The translations under genes were made by a program, and so were the position numbers. This document shows, piece after piece, positions 25,226 to 34,455 of a stretch of 64,000 nt of DNA. Under the pieces are notes generated by a model. The model was not told the DNA's origin. It did not search any database and was given only the letters and a program-made list of their open reading frames with translations. This DNA comes from Luteithermobacter gelatinilyticus. GTDB lineage: Bacteria > Pseudomonadota > Alphaproteobacteria > Sphingomonadales > Emcibacteraceae. The stretch covers positions 2,300,501 to 2,364,500 of the forward strand of contig NZ_CP040517.1 of NCBI RefSeq assembly GCF_005849285.1. The letters run 5' to 3'. Position 1 is the stretch's first letter. Each line of letters begins with the position of its first letter.

Positions 25226-26158
25226 ATGACGGACCAGATCACTCTTTCTTACCGCGATATATGCCTGCCCTTCAGCCTGGAAAACCGGGACATCAAAGGA
25301 CGCATTGTCCGGCTGGATCACACCCTTGACCAGGTATTGAAAACCCATGCCTATGCCGAGCCGGTCAGCACTCTTCTGGGGGAGGTTATGCTGCTGTCCA
25401 CCCTTCTCGGCAGTATGATGAAATATGACGGCATCCTGACCATTCAGATCAAAACGGAAGGGGCTATCCGTTTCCTGGTTAGCGATTTTGCCACCGACGG
25501 AACAACGGATGGCGGCGTGATCCGGGGGTATGCCCAATATGACGCCGACGCCGTCGCCCAGGCTTCACAGGAGGAACGGAACGCTCCCATACGACTGTTG
25601 GGTGGGGGATATATGGCCATCACCCTGGATCAGGGACGGTATATGGACCGGTATCAGGGAATTGTCCATCTTAAGGGGGAGAGCCTGGCTGAAGCCGCCG
25701 AAGAATATTTCCAGACCTCCGAACAATTGCGCTCTCATGTCAAAGTCGTCTGCCGCAAGGAGGCCAGCGGCCAATGGCGCGGCGCAGCCATCATCATTCA
25801 GCATCTGGCCCGCAGCAGCGAACAGGACCGTCACAGGGAACTGGAACAGGAAAAGCTGGATGAAGATTGGCGCAATGCCTCAACGCTTCTCGCCAGCCTG
25901 ACTGAGGCGGAAATGCTCAATCCCGACCTCTCACTGCAGGAAATCCTGTTCCGGCTGTATCATGAGGGCGGAGTGAGGGTCTATGAGCCGGTCGGTGTGC
26001 GCAACGGCTGTCGCTGTTCCGAGGACAAACTGCGTCAGGTCCTCAGTAATTTCAGCCGCGAAGACCTGGAACATATGGCCCAGAACGGTATCATCACCAT
26101 GGATTGTGAGTTCTGCAAAACCAGCCATCAGTTCGAGCTGAACAAGCTGATCAATTAG
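25226..26158 (+). CDS. hslO: Redox-regulated chaperone Hsp33
   Basis: This 310-residue protein is Hsp33, a holdase activated by oxidation. The zinc site is clear: Cys262 and Cys264 in NGCRCSEDKL and Cys294 and Cys297 in DCEFCK. I start it at the ATG at 25226, just after the argF stop; the frame is open to 25187 inside argF. The stop TAG at 26156-26158 is followed at once by AGTGAAGTGAAT, resembling the inverted-repeat element seen at other stop codons nearby. Confidence 0.93.
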   Translation: MTDQITLSYRDICLPFSLENRDIKGRIVRLDHTLDQVLKTHAYAEPVSTLLGEVMLLSTLLGSMMKYDGILTIQIKTEGAIRFLVSDFATDGTTDGGVIRGYAQYDADAVAQASQEERNAPIRLLGGGYMAITLDQGRYMDRYQGIVHLKGESLAEAAEEYFQTSEQLRSHVKVVCRKEASGQWRGAAIIIQHLARSSEQDRHRELEQEKLDEDWRNASTLLASLTEAEMLNPDLSLQEILFRLYHEGGVRVYEPVGVRNGCRCSEDKLRQVLSNFSREDLEHMAQNGIITMDCEFCKTSHQFELNKLIN

Positions 26159-26186
26159 AGTGAAGTGAATGGGAATGAGATCGAGG

Positions 26187-26226
26187 CCAGAGTAAATTGC
26201 GCCACCCTATGCACAATTTACTCTAG
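26187..26226. mobile_element. Short inverted-repeat element, CTAG on one side
   Basis: AGTAAATTG (26191-26199) and CAATTTACT (26214-26222) flank a 14-base centre; CTAG follows at 26223-26226 and CCAG precedes. It abuts the longer element at 26227 head to head. Confidence 0.5.
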
Positions 26227-26494
26227 AGTGAATTGTGAATAGGTTGGCTCAATTCTGTTGGCGGATTGCGGCCCGCTTCACGCGGAAGACGGCGCCGGGC
26301 GATGCGGGGCATCGGGCCAGGCGTCTGACAAGGTGAGCGGCCCCAAGCCGCCAACCCGAAGGGCCGGGCCGATCTGGTCCAGTTCCGGCGGGGTTTGGCT
26401 GGGCCGTACCGCCAGTATGGCCTGCGCCAAACCCCTGGCTCCTGAACCAGACCTGACCGGCAGAATGGGTCAACCTATGCACAATTCACTCTAG
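26223..26494. mobile_element. MITE-like element with terminal inverted repeats and CTAG flanks
   Basis: Left end AGTGAATTGTG (26227-26237) continues as AATAGGTTG; the right end reads as its near-exact complement (CAACCTATGCACAATTCACT, 26471-26490), giving about 22-bp terminal repeats with two or three mismatches. CTAG lies directly outside both ends (26223-26226, 26491-26494), as expected of a 4-bp target duplication. The 220-bp GC-rich interior encodes no recognisable protein. The right CTAG supplies the stop of the nitroreductase gene. Confidence 0.55.
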
Positions 26495-27063
26495 TCCTCC
26501 AGCCATCGGGTAAAGCTTTCCCCCGGCGGCCGTTCAGCCGGCGGCAGCGGACGGACCGGATGCCCCAGATACATGAACCCCACGATCTGCGTCCCTTCTT
26601 CAAACCCCAGAAGATGACGCATCCGGTCATTATAGGCAAAGGATCCGGTGCGCCAGATACAGCCCAGCCCCAATTCCTCTGCCGCCAGTAGGATATTCTG
26701 GCAGGCAACCGAAGCCGACGCTACATTTTCCGCCATCAGCGCCTTGGGATGGTCGGAGCGGGCGGCCGCCACCACGATGATTACCGGCGCACGAAATGGT
26801 TTAGCCGCCAGGGTTTCCATTTTCTGCCGGACCTCGGGGCTGTCGGGATTATCCTGTTCCGCCGCAAAACATTGCGCCATATAGCTGCCCAGGCGCGCCC
26901 GCCCCTCTCCCCGGATCACCAGAAACCGCCAGGGGTTCGTGTTGTAATGTACCGGCGTACAGACCGCGGCATCGAGGATCCGTTCAATCAGTTCCTTTGA
27001 AACGTCACGCTCTTGCACAAAGGGATTGCTGCGCCTTGTTCTGATGGCGGTAATGACAGACAT
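26491..27063 (-). CDS. Nitroreductase family protein
   Basis: This 190-residue protein has the FMN-binding start (AIRTRRSNPF), CTPVHYNTNPWRFLVI near residue 35 and a C-terminal LGLGCIWRTGSF with FMYLGHPVRP. It resembles small FMN nitroreductases (YdjA/RutE-like) that reduce nitro compounds or enals with NAD(P)H. Length is normal. The physiological substrate is unknown. Its stop TAG lies within the CTAG at the right end of an inverted-repeat element. It is followed upstream on its strand by argE with a 15-bp gap, so an operon is likely. Confidence 0.88.
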   Translation of the reverse strand: MSVITAIRTRRSNPFVQERDVSKELIERILDAAVCTPVHYNTNPWRFLVIRGEGRARLGSYMAQCFAAEQDNPDSPEVRQKMETLAAKPFRAPVIIVVAAARSDHPKALMAENVASASVACQNILLAAEELGLGCIWRTGSFAYNDRMRHLLGFEEGTQIVGFMYLGHPVRPLPPAERPPGESFTRWLED

Positions 27064-27078
27064 ACACTTTTCCTGTTC

Positions 27079-28251
27079 TTAATCTGAACTTTTCTCACAA
27101 ACCACGTCCTGAAGGCGTTTCAAAAACGCATCACAGGCGTCGAGTTGGGCCTGGTCAATATATTCATCCGGCCGGTGTGCCTGCAAGATACTGCCTGGGC
27201 CGCAGACCACGGTCGGCACCGCGGCGGTTTTCTGGAAGGCCCCCGCTTCGGTGCCATAAGAAACCGCCGATACGCTGTTCTGTTCCGCCAGCGCCAGCAC
27301 CAGACTTTCCGCCGGCGACCCTGTTTCCGGCAACAGCGGCAGAACATTAGCGATCTGTTCGGTCTGAACCGCTTCCGGAGTACCGCCTTCCGCCCTCATT
27401 TTCGGCAGAATTTCATCTTCCACAAATTCCTGGAAGCGGGTCAGAATTTCGTCCGGGTCGCTCCCCGGGACGGGACGATATTCCCATTCGAATTCACAAT
27501 GGGCCGGGGTAATGTTGGCGGCTTCCCCCCCGCGAATAGTGCCCACCTGCACGGTGGTATAGGGCGGATCGAATCCTTCAGATGGGGCTGGACGGGTTTT
27601 CATCTCTTCCCTTAGGCGGTTGAGATATGAAATCAGTTCCGCGGCATAATAGATGCTGTTGAGTCCCCGATCCGTGCTGGAATGAGCTTCCCGGCCCTGG
27701 ATACGGGTTTTCATATATCTGATGCCCTTATGGGCGTTGACCACCTTCATGTCGGTGGGTTCACCGACAATACAGGCCCGAGGCCGCGGGGACATATCCC
27801 GGATCATATCCAAAAGACTGCTCACTCCGGTGCACCCCACCTCCTCATCATAGGAAAAGGCCAGGTGAACAGGCTCTTTCAGTCCCCGCCGCAGGAAATC
27901 CGGGACGGCCGCAAGACAGCAGGCAATAAACCCTTTCATATCGCTGCTGCCGCGCCCATAAAGACGCCCGCCCCGTTTGGTCAGTTCAAAAGGCGGGGTT
28001 GTCCAATCCTGCCCCGTTACCGGCACCACATCGGTATGACCCGACAGGATGATCCCCCCCTGATCCGCCGGGCCGAGTGTGGCAAACAGATTGGCTTTAT
28101 TTTGCGCTTCATTGAACAAGAGTCGCGAAGGGACGCCATATCCAGCCAGATAGCGTTGCACAAAACGGATCAGATCCAGATTGGACTTCCAGCTTGTGGT
28201 ATCAAAGGCAACAAGCCGGGCAAGAAGCTCACAGGAGGTATATTTGTCCAT
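27079..28251 (-). CDS. argE: Acetylornithine deacetylase (M20 family)
   Basis: This 390-residue M20 metallopeptidase has SGHTDVVPVTGQDW with a zinc His, GRGSSDMKGF, SYDEEVGCTG with the catalytic Glu pair, and GTEAGAFQ and HRPDEYID near the C-terminus. These match ArgE, which releases ornithine from acetylornithine. The ATG at 28251 fits the family N-terminus (MDKYTSCELLARLVAFDTTS); the frame extends to an ATG at 28299 with a weaker site. It precedes the nitroreductase by 15 bp. Confidence 0.9.
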   Translation of the reverse strand: MDKYTSCELLARLVAFDTTSWKSNLDLIRFVQRYLAGYGVPSRLLFNEAQNKANLFATLGPADQGGIILSGHTDVVPVTGQDWTTPPFELTKRGGRLYGRGSSDMKGFIACCLAAVPDFLRRGLKEPVHLAFSYDEEVGCTGVSSLLDMIRDMSPRPRACIVGEPTDMKVVNAHKGIRYMKTRIQGREAHSSTDRGLNSIYYAAELISYLNRLREEMKTRPAPSEGFDPPYTTVQVGTIRGGEAANITPAHCEFEWEYRPVPGSDPDEILTRFQEFVEDEILPKMRAEGGTPEAVQTEQIANVLPLLPETGSPAESLVLALAEQNSVSAVSYGTEAGAFQKTAAVPTVVCGPGSILQAHRPDEYIDQAQLDACDAFLKRLQDVVCEKSSD

Positions 28252-28354
28252 ATTGGTTTCAGCCCCTGTTTGGGAAGTTGTTGACTGCCTGATATACATA
28301 ACAGACTTGTTCCCAGATACAATCTGTTCCTAGATACAATGGGTCTCTCTTTCA

Positions 28355-29803
28355 TCAGTTTCGCCAGAATTGCGGCATGAACAGTACCATGACGGCAAAC
28401 AGTTCAAGGCGGCCGATCAGCATGGCGAAGGTCAGAAACCATTTCGCCACATCCGGCAGATTCTGAAAATTGCCCGCCGGCCCGATCAGGGCCCCCACCC
28501 CCGGGCCCACATTAGCCAGCGCCGTCCCCACGCCGGAAGCCGCGGTCGTAAAATTCACGCCCGTCAAGGTGACGCCAAAGGTCAACACCACAAAACTGAC
28601 AATAAAGATAAACAGATATGAGGCAACAGAGCCGGCCACTTCGGAGGAAATAGGTTTGCCGTTGAATTTCGGTATATAAATGCCGTTGGGCCGTAACATA
28701 CGCTTCAGCGAAGTCACTGTGCTGGCGAAAAAAACCTGGAACCGAAAGACCTTGATACCGCAGGAGGTGGACCCGGTACATCCACCGATAAACATGATAA
28801 AAAAGAACAACGGCGTGGCCACTGGTCCCCACAAGGTATAGTCGGTGGTCGAAAAGCCCGTTCCGGTAATCACCGAAATCACATTGAAAGTAGTGTATCT
28901 GAGCGCCTGCGCCATATCATATCTGCCGTCCAGCCAAAGCCATAGCGACAGGGAAATAATCAGTACAGCAAACAGCGCCAGCAACATACGCACCTGGGAG
29001 TCCTGGAACAATATGCCCGTCTCCCCCCGGATCATCTGCAAATACAAAAGAAACGGCAGACTGCCCACCACCATAAAAAAGGAAATCAGATAATCAATCA
29101 GCATGCTGTCGAAATACCCCACGGACCCGTCCGAGGTGGAAAATCCGCCGGTGGCCACCGTGGTAAAGGCATGACAGACGGCCTCAAAAGGCGTCATGCC
29201 TGCAAGCCACAAGCTGATACCGCAAAACAGAGTGATGGCGATATAAAGAATGGACAGCACCATGGATAACTGGGTGGCCCGGGGAATTTCGCTGCCCATG
29301 GTGTCAAAGGCCTCCACCTTAAAAAGCTGCATCCCCCCCACCTGCAGATAGGGCAAGATCGCCACCCCCATGACCACAATGCCCACACCGCCAAACCATT
29401 GCAGAATGCTGCGCCACAGCAACAAGCCCGGTGGCGCCCCGTCGAGTCCCGTAATGACCGTCGAGCCGGTGGTGGTAATGCCCGACATGGCCTCAAAAAA
29501 TGCATCCGTGAAGCTTAAGGACAGTTCGGAATAAATGAAGGGTAAGGCCCCACAGGCCGGCAGGATAATCCAGGTCACCACTGTCAGCAGAAAAGCCTGC
29601 TGAATACTCAACCCTTTCTGTTTGGTGCTGTTGCTGAGAAAAAGCAGGCTGCCCAGAAACAACACCAGTCCGGAAGTAACCGCAAAAACCTGCCAGTCGG
29701 GATTGCCGACGGCTGCATCCACCAGAGCCGGGAACAACATCCCTACACCGAGGATCAACAGAAACAGACCGTTGATTTGCAAAATAGGCCTGAAATCAAT
29801 CAA
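28355..29803 (-). CDS. trkH: TrkH-type potassium uptake channel
   Basis: This 482-residue membrane protein has the four-repeat TrkH/KtrB fold: filter regions include TTTGSTVITG, TTVATGGFST, VITGTGFSTTD and GVGTALANVGPGVG. It carries K+ across the inner membrane together with a TrkA subunit, not seen here. The start is TTG at 29803 with GGGAGGGG just upstream; no better in-frame ATG exists before the first membrane helix. It is separated by 45 bp from folE and may share its transcript. Confidence 0.92.
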   Translation of the reverse strand: MIDFRPILQINGLFLLILGVGMLFPALVDAAVGNPDWQVFAVTSGLVLFLGSLLFLSNSTKQKGLSIQQAFLLTVVTWIILPACGALPFIYSELSLSFTDAFFEAMSGITTTGSTVITGLDGAPPGLLLWRSILQWFGGVGIVVMGVAILPYLQVGGMQLFKVEAFDTMGSEIPRATQLSMVLSILYIAITLFCGISLWLAGMTPFEAVCHAFTTVATGGFSTSDGSVGYFDSMLIDYLISFFMVVGSLPFLLYLQMIRGETGILFQDSQVRMLLALFAVLIISLSLWLWLDGRYDMAQALRYTTFNVISVITGTGFSTTDYTLWGPVATPLFFFIMFIGGCTGSTSCGIKVFRFQVFFASTVTSLKRMLRPNGIYIPKFNGKPISSEVAGSVASYLFIFIVSFVVLTFGVTLTGVNFTTAASGVGTALANVGPGVGALIGPAGNFQNLPDVAKWFLTFAMLIGRLELFAVMVLFMPQFWRN

Positions 29804-29848
29804 GCCGGCCCCTCCCTTGTCAACCCGGGCCTGAAGCCCCTCTACTCT

Positions 29849-30460
29849 TTACCCGCCATAGGGCGAAAACTGCCCCACGACAGAGAGGAATTCCTTGCGG
29901 GTTTTTTCATCCTCGCGAAAAGCCCCGACCATACGGCTGGTCACCATGGACACCCCGTGTTTATGCACCCCGCGTGTGGTCATACATTGATGAGCCGCCT
30001 GGATGATAACACCAACCCCATAGGGCTCCAAGACATCTTGTATGCAATCTGCGATCTGAGCCGTCATTTTTTCCTGCACCTGAAGCCGCTTGGCGTAGGT
30101 TTGCACTACCCGCGCCAACTTGCTGATGCCAACCACCTTGTTCCGGGGCAGATAGCCCACATGGGCCTTGCCGATAATCGGCGCCATATGATGTTCACAA
30201 TGGGATTCGAAGGGGATATCCCGCAACACCACCATTTCGTCATACCCTGCCACTTCCTCAAAGGTGCGGGACAGAATATCACGCGGGTCTTCCTCATAGC
30301 CCCGGAAAAATTCCTGATAGGCCTCCACCACCCGACGGGGCGTATCTTTCAATCCTTCGCGGGACGGGTCATCCCCGGCCCATCTCAGTAAGGTGCGCAC
30401 GGCTTCTTCCGCTTCGGCCCGGGAAGGCTTGCGAAAGCCCTGTTCCTTATGTGACGTCAC
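29849..30460 (-). CDS. folE: GTP cyclohydrolase I
   Basis: This 203-residue enzyme has the zinc ligands Cys88 and His91 in SHCEHHMAP and Cys159 in [11 protein letters not shown], plus [16 protein letters not shown]. It makes dihydroneopterin triphosphate from GTP, the first step of folate synthesis. The start is GTG with AGGAG eight bases upstream. Length is typical. Confidence 0.95.
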   Translation of the reverse strand: MTSHKEQGFRKPSRAEAEEAVRTLLRWAGDDPSREGLKDTPRRVVEAYQEFFRGYEEDPRDILSRTFEEVAGYDEMVVLRDIPFESHCEHHMAPIIGKAHVGYLPRNKVVGISKLARVVQTYAKRLQVQEKMTAQIADCIQDVLEPYGVGVIIQAAHQCMTTRGVHKHGVSMVTSRMVGAFREDEKTRKEFLSVVGQFSPYGG

Positions 30461-30535
30461 TAATTTACTCCTTCTTACCCTGAAACCCTGAATATTGCGT
30501 GTCCTGGTGTTACCACCCCCTTAACCGGGCGCGGA

Positions 30536-30946
30536 TCAGTTGATCATCAGATTGCTGTGGGGACTGTCCAGGGAGAAGGCCGGCACCTCCACATTGAAAT
30601 GAGTCCCGTCCTTTTTGCGCATCTGGAAACTGCCCACCATGATCCCCGACGGCGTTTTCAGGGGCGCCCCGCTGGTATATTCAAACACCTCACCGGGACC
30701 CAGCACTGGCTGTTCCCCGACCACGCCTTCTCCGCGCACTTCATGAACCTGCCCCAACGCGTCAGTGATGACCCAGTGACGGCTTTCCAGCTGCACTGTT
30801 TCCGCGCCAAGATTTTCGATCTGAATCTGATAGCCCCAGAAATACCTGTTTTCTTCCGGATTGGACTCATCTTCCAGATAAAAGGGCTGGACCGACACGC
30901 TGATCTGCCGGGTCACGGCCCTGTAGGTGTTGCCGGTGTCATCCAT
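30536..30946 (-). CDS. apaG: ApaG domain protein
   Basis: This 136-residue protein is Apa[28 protein letters not shown], then [51 protein letters not shown]. The fold is a fibronectin-like beta sandwich of unsettled role, linked to Mg/Co and diadenosine tetraphosphate phenotypes. It starts five bases after the metZ stop with GGAG upstream, so the two are coupled. Confidence 0.93.
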   Translation of the reverse strand: MDDTGNTYRAVTRQISVSVQPFYLEDESNPEENRYFWGYQIQIENLGAETVQLESRHWVITDALGQVHEVRGEGVVGEQPVLGPGEVFEYTSGAPLKTPSGIMVGSFQMRKKDGTHFNVEVPAFSLDSPHSNLMIN

Positions 30947-30951
30947 CTGGT

Positions 30952-32172
30952 TTACTCCGCAATGCCTGCTTGGGCCGCAGCCTGCAGCAGGTCTTCCATC
31001 AAATCCTCTACATGTTCCAATCCGACGGACAGACGCAACATGCCTTCGGTGATCCCCATTTGCAGGCGCGCTTCTTCCGCCACACTGGCATGGGTGGTGC
31101 TCGCCGGATGGGTCATCAAACTTTTGGCATCCCCGATATTATTGGAGATATCAATAATTTTCAGACTGTTCAGAAATTTGAACGCCTGTTCCCGCCCGCC
31201 AGGCACTTCAACGCATAAAATCGTCCCGCCGCGGCTCATCTGTTTCATGGCCAGCTCATGTTGGGCAAAATCCTTACGCCCCGGATAACTGACCCGCACG
31301 AACCCCTTCATATCGGCCAGCATATCGGCAAGACGCGCCGCATTGTCGCACATGCGATGAATCCGCAACTCCAGGGTCTCAAGCCCCTTGAGCATCACCC
31401 AGGCATTAAACGGGCTGATATTGGGGCCCGTGTTGCGCAAGAACGGCAGAAGCTGTTCTTCAAGAAGCTGTTCGGAAGACAGGATACAGCCGCCCAAACA
31501 TCGTCCCTGCCCATCAATATGTTTAGTGGCGGAATACACCACAATATCAGCACCATAAGCCATGGGTTTCTGCAACACCGGCGTGGCAAAAACATTGTCC
31601 ACCACCACCAGCGCCCCATGATCATGGGCCAGGTCACAAACAAACTGAAGGTCCACCACATCCAGTGTCGGATTGGCCGGTGTTTCCAGGAACACCGCCG
31701 CCGTCTCCGGCCGCATGGCCGCCTTCCAGGCTTCGACATCCCTGCCATCCACCAGCGTCACCTCCACGCCAAAACGAGGCAGAAGGGTTTCCACCACATA
31801 ACGACACGACCCGAACAGCGCCCGGCTGGACACCACATGATCGCCGGCCTTGAGAATGGCCAACAAGGCAGCCGTCACCGCGGCCATACCAGTGGCTGTA
31901 GCGCGAGCCACTTCCGCCCCCTCGATTAGCGCCATACGGTCCTCGAACATGGCAGCTGTGGGATTCCGCAGACGGGAATAGGTATAACCGTCTTGTTCTC
32001 CGGCAAAACGCGCGGCGGCATCCTCGGCGCAGTCATAGGCATACCCGGAGGTCATGAACATGGCTTCGCTGGTCTCCCCCATTTCGCTGCGCCAGGTTCC
32101 CCCCCGCACCAGCCGCGTTTCCAGCCGCCAACTTGACGTTGCCTCTTTATCCTGCCCGGTATGCCTTTTCAT
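30952..32172 (-). CDS. metZ: O-succinylhomoserine sulfhydrylase
   Basis: This 406-residue fold-type I PLP enzyme of the Cys/Met metabolism family has YSRLRNPT, the PLP Lys217 in [16 protein letters not shown], and [12 protein letters not shown] and SLGEH-like [10 protein letters not shown] near the C-terminus. It adds sulfide to succinylhomoserine to give homocysteine, the alphaproteobacterial route in methionine synthesis. ApaG follows closely. Four 12-bp tandem repeats lie just upstream of its start. Confidence 0.9.
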   Translation of the reverse strand: MKRHTGQDKEATSSWRLETRLVRGGTWRSEMGETSEAMFMTSGYAYDCAEDAAARFAGEQDGYTYSRLRNPTAAMFEDRMALIEGAEVARATATGMAAVTAALLAILKAGDHVVSSRALFGSCRYVVETLLPRFGVEVTLVDGRDVEAWKAAMRPETAAVFLETPANPTLDVVDLQFVCDLAHDHGALVVVDNVFATPVLQKPMAYGADIVVYSATKHIDGQGRCLGGCILSSEQLLEEQLLPFLRNTGPNISPFNAWVMLKGLETLELRIHRMCDNAARLADMLADMKGFVRVSYPGRKDFAQHELAMKQMSRGGTILCVEVPGGREQAFKFLNSLKIIDISNNIGDAKSLMTHPASTTHASVAEEARLQMGITEGMLRLSVGLEHVEDLMEDLLQAAAQAGIAE

Positions 32173-32188
32173 GACCTATAATCCCAGA

Positions 32189-32236
32189 GTTTCTCAAAGG
32201 GTTTTTCAAAGGGTTTCTCGAAGAGTTTTTCGACCA
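32189..32236. repeat. Four 12-bp tandem repeats upstream of metZ
   Basis: Units GTTTCTCAAAGG, GTTTTTCAAAGG, GTTTCTCGAAGA and GTTTTTCGACCA run head to tail 17-64 bp before the metZ ATG. They lie in the leader and could bind a regulator or be a simple expansion. No SAM riboswitch consensus is seen. Confidence 0.6.
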
Positions 32237-32338
32237 GCTCTCCTCCGGTCAACCTTCCTTAAGTCTCAATTCAAACTTGGTATCGGGTAAATGCGGCAGC
32301 GTCAAGACAAGCCTGTAAAAATCCGGGCAGGTCGTGTC

Positions 32339-33277
32339 TCAGCCGCTACAAGATGCCCCGCCCAGAACACAGAAGCGGGCACAATGCGGATGGTTGAGCG
32401 CCACGGTTTTTTTCATATCCCCCAGGCATTCGCCCATCTCGAAAGCCTTGTCATACGCCAAAAGTGTGCAGGGCATGAGCACTGGACGCGCCGCTCCCCG
32501 GCGTTTGACCACCATGCGCGATGTGGCACACATCATATCTTCCGGCGCCACATTGAGAATCTCCCAGCATGCCGTGGTAATTTCGGGAACATCAGCCGTC
32601 TCATCCATTTCCGGAAACAGAACCAGCTCTGTCGGGTCCGAAGCTGTCAGGGAAATTCCCAGTTGGTCAAACAGGTGCTGATAGCCGATCCGCAGCCGGG
32701 CTTCCGACTCATGGGCAAAAGTACGGCCCGCAACACTAAAATTAAACCCGTTTTCGGCCAACCATTGAAGCCCGCGTACCATGGGCGCCCAGCTTCCCGT
32801 CCCTCGTTCCCGTTCATGCACAGCCGGATCATAATGATCCACAGACACCCTGAGACGCAGCGCCGGACCGTATTTTTTCTTCAAGGCCAAAAGCCCCACA
32901 GTCTTGTGCTGCATCGGTTTCATGGCGTTGGTCAGCACCAGAACCCTGAATTCGCGCTGCAAACAGTCTTCCAGCATTTCCATAATATCCGGGTTCATGA
33001 ACGGTTCGCCGCCGGTGAAGCCAATGTCACGAACCGGCCAGCCCTCGCGGTGGACTTCCTCAAGATAGTCCCGCACCTCCTCTGCCGAAATATAGGACAA
33101 GCGGTCATTGGTCGGTGAAGACTCAATGTAACAATGACCACATTCCAGGTTACATAATGTACCTGTATTGAACCACAGAACTTCTAGTTTTTTAAGGTCT
33201 ACCCGCGCCCGCGGCGCGCCAGTGGTAGTTACATGGGGATCGGAAAATTTTTTCTTTTGTGGGATTATGGCATCCAT
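32339..33277 (-). CDS. Radical SAM protein of unknown role
   Basis: This 312-residue protein has a radical SAM cluster motif, Cys42, Cys46 and Cys49 in LCNLECGHCY, followed by IGFTGGEPFMNPDI (the GGE SAM-binding motif) and RLRVSVDHYDP. The C-terminus has several Cys (PCTLLAYDK, GECLGD, CARFCVLGGASCSG), consistent with an auxiliary Fe-S cluster. I start it at the ATG at 33277 (GAGG upstream); the frame continues to a TTG at 33307. The neighbours give no clear substrate. A maturase or anaerobic modification role is possible. Confidence 0.82.
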   Translation of the reverse strand: MDAIIPQKKKFSDPHVTTTGAPRARVDLKKLEVLWFNTGTLCNLECGHCYIESSPTNDRLSYISAEEVRDYLEEVHREGWPVRDIGFTGGEPFMNPDIMEMLEDCLQREFRVLVLTNAMKPMQHKTVGLLALKKKYGPALRLRVSVDHYDPAVHERERGTGSWAPMVRGLQWLAENGFNFSVAGRTFAHESEARLRIGYQHLFDQLGISLTASDPTELVLFPEMDETADVPEITTACWEILNVAPEDMMCATSRMVVKRRGAARPVLMPCTLLAYDKAFEMGECLGDMKKTVALNHPHCARFCVLGGASCSG

Positions 33278-33495
33278 ACTGTCCTCGTTACCCTTTAGTT
33301 GTTCCAAGCCCTTTGCTCATTCCCGCATCTTATACCCGTATTTTATCAACTTGCCAGCCGGGGATGAATCAACTTGTCGTGAAAGTCATCTGCCTTATGA
33401 TCGCCTTATCATGAAAAGGTCACAAAAAGGTGAGAGACTTCTTTTTGCTTGATCCAACTCAATGATTTTTCTCCCGGCAATGACAAGATATCATC

Positions 33496-34455
33496 ATGAC
33501 AGATATTTTCCCCTCCCCAACAAAACCCGCGGACGGCCGTTATACGGAGATCATCGCCCGCACCCACACCATTCCGCCCCGGGTTACGGCAATTGTGCAT
33601 CCGGTAGACGCCCCTTCGCTTCAGGGGGCGCTGGATGCAGCGCGGGAAGGCATGCTGATTCCCCTTCTGGTGGGACCGGAAGCCAAAATCAAGGCCGCGG
33701 CGGAAGCAATACACCAGGACATTTCGGGGTATGACCTGATCAACGTGCCTCACTCTCACGCAGCGGCGGAACGGGCGGTTGAGCTTGTGCGGGAAGGCCG
33801 GGCGGTGGCACTGATGAAAGGGGCCTTGCATACGGACGAACTGATTTCCGCCGTACTGCACAAGGAAAAAGGACTCAGGACCGAACGCCGGCTCAGCCAT
33901 ATTTTTGTCATGGATGTACCACGCTATCACAAGCTGTTGTTTATTTCCGACGCCGCCATCAATATTTATCCGGACCTGACCGTCAAGAAAGACATCGTGC
34001 AAAATACCATCGACCTTGCACAGGCCCTGGGGATCGAAACCCCCAAAGTGGCCATTCTGTCAGCGGTTGAAACCATCAACCCCAAGATTACCTCTACCGT
34101 TGACGCGGCAGCTTTATGCAAAATGTCGGACCGAAACCAGATCACGGGCGGCATCCTTGACGGACCGTTGGCCTTTGACAATGCCATCTCCCTCAGCGCC
34201 GCCAGGACCAAGGGAATCAAATCCGAAGTGGCCGGCGATGCGGATGTGTTGATCGTGCCGGACCTTGAAGCCGGCAACATGCTGGCCAAGCAACTTGAAT
34301 ATCTCGCCGGGGCCGAGGCCGCCGGCATCGTGCTGGGGGCCAAAGTGCCCATCATTCTCACCAGCCGCGCCGACAGCGCCCACTCCCGTCTGTGTTCCTG
34401 CGCCGTCGCACAGCTTCTTGTCAGCCATCGGGAAAAAACGGGATCTCCCCTATGA
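33496..34455 (+). CDS. Phosphate acetyl/butyryltransferase
   Basis: This 319-residue protein has the PTA/PTB fold: VHPVDAPSLQGALDAAREGM, LPLLVGPEAKI-like text, LMKGALHTDEL, VFVMDVPRYHKLLFISDAAINIYPD and the final LEYLAGAEAAGIVLGAKVPIILTSRADS. It exchanges CoA and phosphate on acetyl- or butyryl-CoA. The kinase gene overlaps its stop by four bases, so together they make acyl-phosphate and ATP. A short-chain acyl substrate beyond acetyl is possible. Confidence 0.9.
   Translation: MTDIFPSPTKPADGRYTEIIARTHTIPPRVTAIVHPVDAPSLQGALDAAREGMLIPLLVGPEAKIKAAAEAIHQDISGYDLINVPHSHAAAERAVELVREGRAVALMKGALHTDELISAVLHKEKGLRTERRLSHIFVMDVPRYHKLLFISDAAINIYPDLTVKKDIVQNTIDLAQALGIETPKVAILSAVETINPKITSTVDAAALCKMSDRNQITGGILDGPLAFDNAISLSAARTKGIKSEVAGDADVLIVPDLEAGNMLAKQLEYLAGAEAAGIVLGAKVPIILTSRADSAHSRLCSCAVAQLLVSHREKTGSPL

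Noticed and set aside
26258-26494. 78-codon frame inside the CTAG element
   Set aside because: Low-complexity GC-rich translation on both strands and no ribosome site. The element's ends explain the sequence better.
32173-32290. SAM-II riboswitch before metZ
   Set aside because: metZ leaders in this class often carry one, but I could not find its conserved segments. Only the 12-bp repeats are visible.
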